A DNA stretch of 64,000 bases from the NCBI GenBank assembly GCA_963573305.1, contig OY754333.1, forward strand, positions 14,592,599-14,656,598. Direction: 5' to 3'. Below, in pieces: positions 1 through 12,910 of the stretch (positions are counted from its first letter, which is position 1; each line of letters opens with the position of its first letter). The DNA is from Pyrrhosoma nymphula (taxonomy: Eukaryota > Arthropoda > Insecta > Odonata > Coenagrionidae). Below the pieces are notes generated by a model. It ran no database searches, was not told the origin of the DNA, and was given only the letters and a program-made list of their open reading frames with translations. Position numbers and translations under genes: made by a program.

Positions 1-2608
1 ATGACTCCAATTATGACAGTGAAAGGTGAAATTTTTCTTTTTTTAGAAAAATTTATGAAAAACCTTTTTTAGATTTTAATGCTTAGCTTTTTGAAAAATA
101 TTCAAATATGATGAAATATTTTAATCAAAACCTGTTTAAAAGCAAAAAACAAAATTTCAATTTTTGTTGATCTAGCTAACTGTAGATAACTTTAAAAGCA
201 CAAATTTATTTTTCTTCATAACCTTTTGATTGATACTAGGTAATTATGAACTTAATCAGGAGAAAAATTGTGAGGACGTATCAAGTTGCTTTTAGAATAA
301 AATTATTATTGAAAAATCTTGTGTGTATGAACTAGGTCCTGTGTACTTGGTCTTAAACAACTATCTTTTGGAATTACTTATAGTAAAAGGAACTTTTATG
401 GCAGCGTGTCTCCTAGTTTTTCGACAAATCTTTTCGGGATACTTTCTAGCTTGTCTCATACTATCAACTGGAGATGCTTACCTGTTCTTTTCTTTGATCT
501 TCTCGATTGATGGAGCGCACTTTCGGAGTTTCCTTATGCTTCTCATCACCCACTGCTTCCTTCATCTCTCCTCCGGCAACTTCCTTTCTTCCTCCAACTT
601 GCCAAGATCCTCTTTGTTCGTCTCTGTCTTACCATCCATCTTACTTTCTCAATCCTTTTCCCACTTCACACTTCTCCAGTGTTCAATCGACTCTCATCCA
701 CTTTTCCGAAAGACTTCGCTTCGAAACCATTCCAGGACATACCCTGCGTCGAAGTCTAAACCAAGTTTCTGATCACTCCCGTGATAGTAACTGATAACCT
801 TCAATACTTGGAACTTATCAGCAGAAAACACTACGGGAATAATGTTTTTATACAAAGCCATGGAATTGTACGTACTTTGTACAGGTATTGAGAATGAAAA
901 AATTCACTGGGAGATAAATGGGAATATATATTAATTTATTTTAATATTTCGAACAAATAACCTTACCAACAAAAAATATTTTTGCAATAAAAGATAAGGG
1001 TGAATGCATTGAGTAAACTGGTGGTATTTAGATGGTTTTCATTGATGGCTAATCATTTAAATGTGGTTCGTGTAGTTTTTTGACATTCTGTGGCTTGCCT
1101 GAAAATAAATTAATGATGAAGTCTCACAGTTATATATGAAAGTGTTTTATTTTTCAGCTGTTATCACTTACCCTATTTAATTGATTTTTATATACCGCAT
1201 ACCAGAATAAATAAAGCTTCTTGTACTGAATTGAGCGATATTTGTAGATTGTTGGACTGATACGAAAAAATGAGATTAGGTATGGTAAGGACCTACTTGA
1301 GACGATGTTTTTTCGACAAAAAAATAATACGGTCAGTTTTCAGGGTGCATTCCAATGTGACTTGAAGATAAATATAATACGCAAGGACAAATGTTGAATT
1401 TTAATATCCAAAGGGAATGTGAAAAATGTCTGAGCATGCAAATATCGTATTTTCAACATGTGATCAACTAATATTATAAGTAACTTCAACTGTCGTCAAA
1501 TTGGCCTTGTAGTATAATGACAGACTTATATAGGACAGAATTTTCTGTTTCATACTGAGAGGATTCTACCTTTCGTCCTTTCTCTCCCCCGTATTATCTA
1601 TCACGATAAGCGTTTTCTGACGTTTCCCTACCCTCATCTACTCTCCTTTACCCTTCCACGTCCACTACCACCAACTCCCTAGCCGATCCTTTCTTCCTTC
1701 AAAACCCTTATAAATAAGATATCGCCAACATAAAATATGTTGTTGTCCAATGGAGAATAATACCGAAGGCAATGATCCCTAGTCAAGGATTTAAAAGTGA
1801 AGTGGAGGGAAATAACAAATTTAGTGTTTTGTAAACAATCGTAAAATTGATATTCAGTCCATCAGAACCATTATAATTGCTTCATACAAACCTCCTTCGT
1901 ATGGTAAGGGTTTGCTCAATGCACAATTAGCAAAGGTCTAATATATTATGACAAATTTTCACAGTGCTTCAGGTTTTATTGTTTTAGAGTACCTATTTTA
2001 AGAATAAATGAAACTGCTGATTTCAATTCAAAGATAACACATAGCTCAGAGGAATATTTTACTATATTAAAAAGTAATTAGGTGACGGTAAGTTATTGGG
2101 CATAGGAAAACATAAGAAGACCACACATGAAAATGACTTCACGTTTAATGAGATGAGAACTCAGGTTACAGCAAACGTAGTCTCTTCAAGAAAATAATTT
2201 AGCATTTCATGCTTGAATCAAAGAAAGGAAAGTAGATTATCGACGTGAGCAAGATTTTAATCATTAATTTTTATAGAAAAACATCAGCGATAAGCACGGT
2301 GACAGTAAGACTGCACGTTAAGTAGGAAACTGGTGACGGAATGCACAGAGCAGTGCCTTGCCGTTATATCGTGCCACTCTCCTTCCTGAAAGCATCACCG
2401 TAAACCTTCGCAACCACAGCAGCTGATGGGAACTCCCCATTCGCTGAGGCGGGGAGCGGCGCCGCCATATACCTACTACCCTTTCGCAGGAGCCCGCGAA
2501 GAGCTGGAGTAGGAGCGAAAAGGTCTTTTGTGTCGCAGTCAACTGTTTTGTGCGGCCATGTGATGAATGGTGTTTGCGTGGAGCCGTGATTGATGGAATT
2601 GTTTTCGT
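1..2608. other. AT-rich stretch, no gene recognised
   Basis: I see no gene, RNA or recognisable element here. The longest open frame (323-772, +) overlaps a second open frame, has pyrimidine-driven Ser/Phe/Leu composition and lacks any motif, so I treat it as chance. A pyrimidine-rich patch lies at about 1,560-1,700. Confidence 0.5.
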
Positions 2609-2637
2609 GGGGGAGGGGGCGGAAGGGTGGGGGGAGC
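2609..2637 (+). other. G-quadruplex-type motif
   Basis: Four or more G-runs of 3 to 6 bases are separated by loops of 1 to 5 bases on the + strand. This satisfies the usual intramolecular G4 pattern. It sits in a locally GC-rich patch (about 2,400-2,650) in otherwise AT-rich DNA. Whether it marks a promoter is unknown; no adjacent gene is visible. Confidence 0.5.
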
Positions 2638-5600
2638 AGGTTGGTTGGAGGGTTGAGATAAATAATTCCGGGACTTAGGAAGTGTCGGAAAATGTCGCGG
2701 AACTTTTTAGAAATCCCGCTGGAGATAAATGACTTAGAAGAGCGTTGTAAATAATTTTAAGTAATATCTTGCGCATTTGGATTCTAATAGGGTGATTCAC
2801 ATTTTTCTTAGCGTGTCAGTAGTTGAATGGCAACTTTTTAACAACATTTTTAGTCTTATAAATGAATAGGAATGTCCTTCGGAGGTCAAGGGAACTTTTT
2901 TAAAACAGCGCACCTTTGTAAAAAGGAAATTCATTTTTGATGAGTTGCTAAGGGATGGAGATAAGAATCTGATAAATCTTTCCTATTACGGGCTCTCATG
3001 TGGCCCTTCGTTCTCCTTACGTACAGTGTCTCCTGTCTTTCATAAATTGTTCATCATTGCAATTATTTATTACCAGGGTACTGAATTCTCATTGGTGGAA
3101 GATTTTTTTTACTCTGGAGGGGTAGTGCAATCACGATGATTTCTGCCTACACCTAGATAAACCATGTGAATAAATCGCCTTCTCATTGAGTGTCCTGGAT
3201 AATATTAATGTATATTTTTTTTGATTGGGATTCCCCTTGGGATTCACGTCAACCTTCCTTGACATATGTTAAACCAGAATCACATTAGGTGCTAAGATGT
3301 ATAAAATTCTAAGAGAAAGAAATTCCTGTTAGCAGTTAGTTGGAACAGAGTATTGAAGGTTACCAGGCTCTGCAGTGCTAATGACTCGTTCAGCTTTCCC
3401 TGCAAACAATTACAGCACTATACAGGTCGGCTATGGATCACCTTTCACAGTCATCAGATAAACCAAAGAGTAGTAACACCTTAGGCCCCTTGCTATTCTA
3501 CTCGTGCCAGGATCACTTCTGAGAGGACTACCTTGAAAGGTAGCATATTGTTGCCCGCGATCCAACACTAGGGTATGCGGTATTGACATACTGGTGCCAC
3601 TGAACAAGTTAGGGTGTATGAAGCAACGCATGAACGTGGTAGAAGCAAAAGAGGTTTGCAAGGACAAGGCAGCAAGGAGGAAATTATTAAAATCGAAGCC
3701 AGTTGTGTAGCTCTAACGACGAGAACTTTGCTCTTTTAACTGTGCCTACTCCAGAAGAGAACGGCATGATGGATATGTGTACATGCATGAGTGGAGAACA
3801 CTCAAAAGTAGAGAAATCCAACGCGGTACTTTAATTTATCAACCATAGTTTCGAGAGTTAAATAGTAATTTTGAATGATAAATCCTCACTAAATTTCTTT
3901 TATTTTTGCTGCTTTCCATAGAAGACTTCATATCATTAAGTTCATGCTGTTAAGAGGAATTTATTTAAGAAAAACGACAGAAGAATAAGGAAGAACAAGA
4001 AGATGAGTATTTGTCTCGTCAAAGCTTAGAGGGTCGATGATGGAAGGACAAAAACCTGGTGTCAACATTAGTCTAGTGTTGGTGACAAACGGTGCCAAAA
4101 TCATTAATGGTGCCAACCAGGTGTGAGCAACGCCAGAGAAACTCTGTCTACTTAGTACTTATGTGAGGACGGTGATCTATATTTTAAAGCAAACCAATGT
4201 TGCCTACAATCAATCAAACCTTAGATAAGGGTAGTTGTGATTATAGTCTGCCTGCAGAGCCGACGGATTTTCGATCCCTTGTGTACGTCATGGTTGCCTC
4301 GTTTCAGGATAAATGTGCGAATTGAAGGGTCTTTCGGAGAACAGCAGTAATAAAAGTATCTACTGACTTCATCAATATGCATTTTGTTGTAAAAAAAACA
4401 ATTTAAAACATAATTTTACATAATGAGCATGTAAATTTGTTTTTGAGTTATGCTCTTTTAAGCTTAATCTGCGAACTTACACGAATAGATTTCCATTGTA
4501 ATGATAAAACTGCATCGCACGTTGAACCATAGGTGATGCATTATTTTGAGAGAATTGAGAGAAGTCCTACAGTTCGTATAACGAAGGGGTGAATAGTAAT
4601 CATTCCCCTTTGATACGGCCCCTACTTGATTCGTACTAAACGCGTCGGAGGTCGTCGCTACGCGAAAACCATTACTCGACCGCCGATTGATGGCGGCTTA
4701 ACATTTCTAAAAGCACTTCAAATTCAACAGGATTAATAATGTTAATGAGCAATCCTCGAAGCCCGTCATCATATACTTACGATCTGTAATTGTTTGAGTA
4801 TGGCAGAAGGAATGCGAATTATGAGGGGGTGAACACAATTCGTGATCCATGCATCAGAAAAAAACTCGGGTCAAATCCAGCGGAGCATCAGAAAGAGTTT
4901 AATTTTATTTTTTATCTAATTGACAGCATTTTAACTTACGTCTCCGTCATGAACTTAGCTCCAATCATAACTGCATTCCAATGCAAAGGCCATTGTGAAT
5001 AGAGTGTCCTGTCGTGCAGCAAAACATAGGCCAACGGAAAATTAACTCAATGAAGTTTTTAAACCAGCAATACAATATACTTGTGAGTTTAAGTATTCAT
5101 TTCAGGCACATATACTACATTTTACAATGCCTCAACAAGCATTCATGTGAAGTTAACCCATTGGTCAAATAAATGTATTATAAATTAAAATACTGACATG
5201 GAATGCTTGTAGGTAAATTATGTCTTTCCTTCCATGCATTGATATCTGCAGTTATGACTTACTACATGGCAGTCATTGCTTTGATGACATGGCAACGAAG
5301 GGAAATTGAGATGTGATAAAATGGCTTATCTCAATAACGATATGAATTATACAGCTGGAATATATCCTGTAATCGGTGAGGATAATGAGTAATTTGAATC
5401 AGGGATGGGCTTTAGGATGTTTTCGAAATAGTATTAAAAGTTATGATGCTTCATAACGATTGCTACTTCCAATTTCAATCGCGTGAGCATCAAATATCAC
5501 GAGGGCGCTGATCCATTTCCGATGATATTTAAGAAAATAGCCGTGTGTAATTACCTAACTTTTAGGAAATAACAGCCAATGAGAAGCAATAATAAAGTAG

Positions 5601-7825
5601 ACTAATAATCAACGTATTTTAGCATCAGTAATTAATTATTGTAAGACTATTGCACGAATGACATGGTTACAAATAAAATCCCTATGTAGATAAAAATTCA
5701 GCACCTCATTTAGGTGTATAGAACCTAAATACGTACCATAAACTTCAATCACGCAACGCATTAAGTTCTGAGCTTAAATAAGACATAAAAAATGTATTTG
5801 TGCGCTGCATGTCCTGCTTCTTTCATGAGAATACCTTTCAACACATCGTTTTAACCTTATTAGCCTCATTCTATTCATACACTAGGTGGTTGAAAAAAGA
5901 ACACATATATGCAAATGTAGGATAAGACTTTCTATGAATGATTTTTTTAATGTAGCCAATAACGAGTACAATATTTCGTATAGTAAATTTCAACGTGTAT
6001 CAACTGATGTTTGTTAACAGTCCAGCGTCACTCCTGTATTTTTTTTCAAGCTCGATTAGAAAAAAACGAAGCACCAGAAACATTGTGTAGATACATTATC
6101 ACCTGAATCAGTTGGCGGTATACTCACATAGCTAAAGTCATTTTTCTTAATATTTTCGGTGGACGACAGTCAAAGTACTGTTGTCGAATTAATGGTGACA
6201 GCCGAAAAAAGTTTTCTCTGTACTTCTTTATGTAAAATCCATACAAGTAAGTTTCGGGAATCATCCCTTTAAGCATAAAAATATGTTTTCGCGCCGCATT
6301 CAAACGAAATACTTCCTTATTTGCCTTGCGCTGACTTGCACTAACTAAAAATTACAACAAAGAAAAAAAATTGATCCAACTACACGAGGGTCTGAGAAGA
6401 TATCCCCACATAGATTCGACCATTGTATTCAAAGGATCATGAATTGAAAAGTCAAGAGTCGCTTATGTGACACCAAACGCATCTGTCAAAAACGTGGCCA
6501 ATTTGGGAGAATGTTAGAATTTCTGTATTTGAATTATAGGTTGGGAAGAGGATGGAATCTAATGAAAAATTGTTTGGAATGGTAAGGAGGTGATTGGAGA
6601 AATTTAATCAAGGTTATTTTGAACGGGGAACCGAGAGTTAACAAGGTGCTGCATAGGGTGATTGGGGCTGAAGGTTGGGTTAGTAGGGTGGTATAAAAAA
6701 AAGGATTGATTTTCAATAAAAGATGAGTAAGTAAAATGCTCACATTTGTGATATTTGGAATACATAACATCTTTGAAAAATCTTGCACTAATGTTAGGTC
6801 ACGTACCTACTTAAAGTCATTGTTCAATAATATATTCGGCGGACGAAATTCAAAAGTATAACTCCTACGTCAACTGTTTTGGGATCAATTCTTTCTTTTA
6901 TAGAAATAGGTGTTCTATATTCCATCTGTGGTGATGTTGTTGAATATTTGGTACACACTAAGTGAGGCAATATTAATGAAGGCAACAAAAGCTCAAATAG
7001 CTTCTATTAATAACTATCAGTAACATTGATTCCTTAGATTTACAAAAGTTATCTAAAGACGACCCAAAGAGATCATAAAAAACATATTTCCTAGTGAAAA
7101 ACATCAACGATTCTCGAAGTAATGGAATATCTTGTCTACCGATTTTGGAGGTAAACTTGGTACGATACCCGCCGCTCATAACCAGAGAGCAGGCGCAAGT
7201 AGTTGCGAATTTCGATTAGTCCATATATCTTAGAGCGCGAGTGCAGGTGTCGAAAAGAGGGGAATGATAAAGAGGGGAAGATGTACCATGCCCCTCACAG
7301 CCGACAGCCCACCTACGACGCGACGCGTCAACGTTTTTGTTTACAAACTCGACACCAGGGTGCGATACACTTTAAAGGTCAGCGCAAGTGATATGATGGA
7401 TGTTCTTACTTCACACATGGGCATTACATAGAAAAACATGCTCAACATATTGTACATCAAAATGGCCATCATAATTGGGAAATTCATCACCGAATTATAT
7501 TTTATTTTACAAGAACTGCATTTTATAGGCATGAGTAAATATACTTATATATATAGACTTAGTTTAAAACAAGATTCTAATAAATCCATTAAATTAACTC
7601 ATAAGCTTCCATCGGTTAGTTAAAATACACCAGATATAAATCGCTGAAATTATAGTCACAACTGTGAGCTGATTTCTTAAAATTACTGCACTTGAACTAC
7701 CATTGAATACACTCATTCATATAGGTTTGAGAAAAGAGAGTCGAAAACAGAGTTATAGACTTCATTTTTCACAAACCTTTAAAATCATTTATCTCTGGAA
7801 ATGAACTAGAGTCAGTTTATTAGTT
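2638..7825. other. AT-rich stretch, no gene recognised
   Basis: Only short open frames occur (78 codons or fewer at 3,431-3,667, 84 codons at 6,534-6,788), without recognisable motifs or splice-bounded structure. I see no RNA gene and no clear repeat boundary. Confidence 0.45.
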
Positions 7826-8104
7826 TTACTGATTTTGTTGAGGGTCTACAGCTCGCAGAAAATGCACCTTTGATAATAAAGAAAGAATTATTAATCTGAT
7901 TATAATGCAATGTAACGTATAAGATAATATGTACTGTAATGCAAATGAAGAACCTTCTGCAGCTGGAACGTTAGCGTCTACCTCGAGCCCAGCGAACACA
8001 TTTTTTGCTTCTCCCATGAAAGGTTTAGGAAACTTTTTTTCGTTGACTGCTACAAGAAATAAGATATGGCCGTATAGGGTTTCAACTTCTGCTGACACCC
8101 GCAA
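7826..8104 (-). other. Weak candidate coding fragment, unknown
   Basis: An open frame of 92 codons on the minus strand whose first two thirds look protein-like: mixed charged and hydrophobic residues with low bias (for example VSAEVETLYGHILFLVAVNE). The last third turns into Ile/Leu-rich AT-driven sequence. No family was recognised and no convincing splice acceptor was seen upstream. An overlapping + strand frame of 70 codons exists, so this may be chance or a decayed repeat. Confidence 0.15.
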
Positions 8105-8984
8105 CTTAATATCCTCACGCCAGATCGCACTTGGTAAATGAAATAGCTAAGCAAAAAATTAATCTTTGAACTCTGATATTGATATGCAAGAGTTGTACTC
8201 CGGTTTCCTCGTGACAAAATACGCTTCGTCTCAGTTTCAAGTGGGATATATTTTTTTAGTTAGCATAAACGTAGGTATTAAAGTTTCCACCTTGTTCGCA
8301 AATATGTTAAAATTCAAATATATATTATCTCCATCATCTCTATGCTCTTCTAGTTGAACTGTCTTTTTGCAGAATTCTCTCATTCTTTACTTTCGCTATT
8401 CCATCTTTGAGTTCATTTTGATTAAACTTTCTACATCGAGTAATGTGTTTTATCTCAATCATTCTTTTTTCGAACTAATGGTAAAGAATGGAATGACAAG
8501 GAAGGACCTTTCAACTTAGACGATGAGCAAAATAGTTCAATCATTGCCCATTTGAACTACTATTTTAACGACTAAATAACACAAGAGTCAAGAACATGCG
8601 AGAATAAGACAAAATATTTTGATTTTTCATTATTTCAGAGATATATATGCCACCATTATACCCAAGTTTTATTTGAAAAGGGATTTTTGTATTAAATTAT
8701 TGCATATACCAGTTTTGAATTCCTCTTCACTTTCAATACAACTATCACGGGGTCTCCAAATGGATGAATATTCTAAGTGGTACTATATTTTGATCCTCTT
8801 CTTTTGCATAGGTATAACTAATGAGCTTCCTCAAACCACTAATATCTTATATTCTTTAGGAGCGGAGTGCAAGAGTTAGAGAGAGGAAACTTCCGAGAAG
8901 GTCAATTAGCGAGGTCATCATCCGAGCCGTTGTGTGACTTAACAACTCTTCTGTCTCCTTAACGACGTATGCCAGGCATCGCGT

Positions 8985-9065
8985 GGTAGGTTTGGTGTGG
9001 CGGCTCGAGTACAAGCTTCACATCCCGAGGGCGCCGGTTCGTATCTAGGCGTCGTAGCGTAGCCA
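8985..9065 (+). repeat. Possible decayed tRNA-like SINE head
   Basis: A GC-rich segment carries a B-box-like core (CGGTTCGTATC) about 40 bases after a GGTGTGGCGG stretch resembling an A box. A G-run (about 9,069-9,086) and C-runs follow before the Transib insertion at 9,341. The cloverleaf cannot be completed convincingly, so this is only a suggestion of a tRNA-derived SINE relic. Confidence 0.25.
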
Positions 9066-9335
9066 AGGGGGTAGCAGGGGGGGGGGGCGAATTATCTCGT
9101 GGGCCTCGTGTTCTCGCGCCCCTAAGTCTGTGAATGTTTCCACTCTTAAGTCCCAAATACGTATGAACAAATGTGTATAACACGTTGTAAATTGCCAAAT
9201 GTTTTACAAAACAATTCGCCAATTGCATCACCAACATTTGTAAAGTTTAGTAAACCGGTTAATTTATGAGTCAGTGCCCCCTATACATTTTCTGCCCCCC
9301 TCTAGACCCAAAACCAAGCGACGCCAGTGTCTAGA

Positions 9336-9340
9336 CGGCG
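9336..9340. repeat. Target site duplication, left copy (CGGCG)
   Basis: The five bases CGGCG directly precede the terminal CACAGTG at 9,341 and recur directly after the mirrored end at 13,848-13,852. A GC-rich 5-bp duplication is characteristic of Transib and RAG-type transposition. Confidence 0.85.
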
Positions 9341-10277
9341 CACAGTGGGCTCAAATCGCAAATCGCCGGACAAAAGTCCAAAATAGCTTTTTTTAAGATA
9401 TCGACTTGAAACTTGGCACATATACACACAAATGATTGCTGATTATGGAATGGTAAAACATTTCTCATAGGTCCTCCCCGTTACTTAGATACAGAGGCTC
9501 AAACACGACCAAATTTCCAAAAAAGCGCCCGCTCTCATTTTTCTTCGAGAGTCTTAAAAGTTGAGCAGATATACGAGTAATGCAAGGATTTTTATGAAAT
9601 AAAAAACATTACCATTTGTAAACAGGGTACTTCACCTATACTATGCATAACTTTCAGACATTTTTGCCCATATTTGAGTGCTTTTACGTCACAAAATGGC
9701 GGACCCTTTTTTTAGGCAACATTTGACATAAAATAGACAATATAATCCTTATTCGGAAAATGGTCTCTGGGATACTTCATCAGAGTATTACTTAAAGATA
9801 TTTCTAGATTATTCCGTAAAAATATTTGGAAAAAGTTTGCGACGCCGAGAATAAACTCGATTTTTCGATCGCGCGTCGCGGCCCGGCTCCGCGCAGCGGG
9901 ACCTGGAAATTCAGTGTTCCCCGTTGGATTGTTCAAGTTGTGTGGACATTAACTCCTCGAATTCAACTTTTTCAGGCTATGCATGTTGTCACTTAATTCT
10001 AAAGATTCTAAACTGAAGATTTTGCGAGGACATTGGATCGAGAGAATGGATCAGTGCACGCGTAACTGCGGCACATTTGTTTTTCTTTGGATAATTTTCG
10101 GAATCATGCTGCAAATTATGAACTTCTTTCAACTCTTGAGAAAGAATGCGGGTTCTAGGGGTACCATGCAAGTTTTCCATAAAAAGGCAACATTTGGGAT
10201 TCCCTTCACCCTCTCCTCCCCCACCCCGAACAACACCCTCCGCCTTTACTCCCCGAGGAGGGTGGCGCGAAAAGGAA
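9341..10277 (+). repeat. Transib left terminal inverted repeat (937 bp)
   Basis: This is the reverse complement of 12,911-13,847 with constant coordinate sum (23,188) at all checkpoints, so no indels were found. It starts CACAGTG (9,341-9,347). After a 22-nt spacer comes ACAAAAGTC (9,370-9,378), matching 7 of 9 bases of the vertebrate RSS nonamer. Open frames inside the arm are mirrored in the other arm and have no recognisable motif. Confidence 0.9.
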
Positions 10278-10779
10278 TGTTTTCTGACATCGGACACGGG
10301 AAATAAGCGGGTTATTTACAGTGGCGCCCTTCCTTTCAGAAATGCATGATGACAGGTAGTTTTAGTTTGGTTTTGGTGACGTAGTGTGGTGCCTGTGCTC
10401 TCGTGAGTTTGGAAATCCCAGAGTATCTGGTTATTTGGCTCGTGAAATACTGATATACTTCCTGCTCCAGTTCCCTGTGGTGGAAGAAGTATTGTTTATT
10501 TTCTTAAAAGTATACCTCTTTTATATGGTAAGCAATTTATTTTAATGTATTCTTTCTCACCAATGACGTTTTTTACCCACATTATGCGTCGTACTTTTCT
10601 CATTAGTGTTCATATATATTTTGTTAACTTCTCTTGGTATTTCTTTTACCACGCGTACTTACTGCTTACTATTATTTTAAAGTATCATCATTTTTTAAAT
10701 TTATCCTTCGTATATTATATTTGCTTAAATGAGTGGACCGTTACACAGGTTTTTCCTCAAAGGTGTTGTGATATGCCCT

Positions 10780-11690
10780 ATCACCAGATCACGCTTCTTG
10801 AGCTCCATAAAAATGTAACGGATATGAAGGGAAAATCATTAAATAACAAAAAAGAATATTTGAATGATTATTTGTCTCGAAGATTAGATTTAGGATCACA
10901 TAATGACGCTCTAAAAAGTCTTCGTGAATTCATTTGGATTAGTTTTTTGGTGCCCTACATGAGAATGTCTTAAAAGTGTTCCCGGAATAATGAGCGATAT
11001 TTGCTGCATCATTATGATTGGCTCAATGAGTCAATCATTTTGCCTGATAACGTGCGTCATTATTTACCAAGTACTTCTACGGCGACTGGTATGTATTTTT
11101 CTACGGATCTCTAATGTATTCATTTAACGACATTATTTTTATTCTTTAGCCTTTATTATTAAAAATCTATTTAATTAGACACATTGGGAAGGCCAGAAAA
11201 AGAATTTAGGAGTTACATCTGCGTAGCAAAAACCTCCGAAATGAATAACATGACAGCCATGAAAAATCGACCGGCAGATGTTGACAAATATGCTTATGGT
11301 TTATCGACGCTGCATTTCACTGTACTACCTGAGGACGGCCGAATTATACGTTGAGCTCTATCCCTGGTACTAAATGCCGACCACGGTCCATTTAGTGCTC
11401 ATACACCGGAAATTTCGAAAGGGGCAATTCTTCCCTTAAGCCAGCTATCCGAAGAGGCGATGGAGGCTCGCAATAATGACGCCAGGATATTCCGAGAAAG
11501 ATTCACGCGGAAACACTCCAGGATGGCCACCAATATTCAAAAGACTTTTGATCACGTCCGATCCATTGCTTTCGTCCACCATTACTTTGAATGCGAAGGC
11601 TCATAGGAGGCTTCCGAAGGAATTACGGGAACTATTACTAATAGAAGACAAAGAAGAATCAATAGAATCAAACAGCGAGTATGAGTAGTA
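10780..11690 (+). pseudogene. Broken Transib transposase (RAG1-core-like)
   Basis: Fragments in shifting frames resemble the C-terminal half of Transib transposases. After 11,179 one frame reads through GRPEKEF to YGLSTLH and then stops (about 11,354). The next frame has LYPWY, a stop, then MPTTVH. A third frame carries the motif LSQLSEEAMEARNNDARIF and RERFTRKHSR (about 11,435-11,530). This corresponds to the region of the third catalytic acid, comparable to the RAG1 segment around its catalytic glutamate. A further shift leads to LLITSDPLLSS and an acidic tail ending at 11,688. Upstream, 10,995-11,088 encodes RYLLHHYDWLNESI and may splice over a 90-nt GT-AG intron (11,089-11,178). The earlier catalytic aspartates are missing, consistent with an internal deletion. 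The gene is not functional; identity rests on recalled family motifs. Confidence 0.75.
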
Positions 11691-11699
11691 ATTACAATT

Positions 11700-12910
11700 C
11701 GTCCGAGGACTAAGAATTTAGTTTGAAACGAAAAATCGGCAAAGGAAGTTGGGTCAACGGTGTTATAGTGACGGATTCGCGGGGATGGGTAAACGTGGTT
11801 AAGGAAAGGATAGTGAAAAGGTGATCGCATTGTCAGGAGCCTGCTACCCACCACCCTTTACCCTTTGCTAACCGGCTCCCTTACCCACCCTTACTAATCC
11901 CTCATTAGAATACCGCCGACCTAACTTCCTCTCCTTTAATTTTCTTCGGGTATTCCCTGCTTGGGTTTTTTCCCTTCATTGCCTCAAACAGACCTCTCAC
12001 CTTCTTCTCTCTCTCATGGAGTGCGTCGGTACACGTGTGTCCAATCCATCTCCTAATAGCTGTTTCTTCACCTACTTAAACATTCCTAAATATAAACATG
12101 GTGAGTGCTTTCAGAAATTTGTCAACTACCTGAAGATGACTCGGTGAGTTATAACTAAAGATGCTCTGAGGGTGAAAATCATTTGAGAAAATTATATTTG
12201 TTTTCTTTTCAGTATCTTACAAGTAACGGCATTTCATTTATGTCATTGAATTTATATTTAACGGTACTGGCAACATCAAAACGAATGTAAGCCATTCTCA
12301 TTAATAACCATCCTCTTTTCAAAATACTTTCTCTTTTTTGCCATATTCCGCATAAGATTTGGCGCAGCAAATTCGATGCAGAACAACATCAGTTTTCCAG
12401 TTTAAAAAAAATATATTATCGATGAATCTAATTGTGTTTTCTTCTATGTATATTCCTTTACTTTTCGTCGAGAGCATTGTAATATGACTTAATTACATTG
12501 TGTGCTCAGTACTGCGAAATAAAAATGCAAAGCCATTGGAGACTCAAGCTTAAATTAATCCATCCTTCAAACATAATGATCTAGTATGTCACTCAATACA
12601 AAGATATTACATTGCGCACAAAGATATTATATTGCAGAGCTTTTTGTAAAAACTCATGAAATCATGCTGATTTTAAACTCAAGCTTGAATTTCATTGTAA
12701 GAAGCTATAAAGAATGATATTGGAAGAATGATTCCCTTAAGGTAATTCCTTAAAATAATATATTAATTTTTTTTAGAATATCAGTTCCAATCTATTTGTA
12801 GGAGAGTAACTACTATTGTTATTTCTGGTAGTCAGATGACGAAGAGTGTCAACAAGCTGTAATTTGCCAAGCAGGCATGTTTTTTTAAGGCTGCACATTG
12901 TCATAAATCG
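11700..12910. other. Transib interior, non-coding
   Basis: Between the transposase remnant and the right arm lies AT-rich DNA with a pyrimidine-rich patch (about 11,850-12,010). No second gene was recognised. Confidence 0.5.

Noticed and set aside
323..794. 149-codon and overlapping 95-codon frames
   Set aside because: Pyrimidine-driven composition and two overlapping frames with no recognisable domain.
9712..10349. Several 67-107 codon frames, mirrored at 12,773-13,476
   Set aside because: They fall in the Transib inverted arms and overlap in both directions; no motif, no start context.
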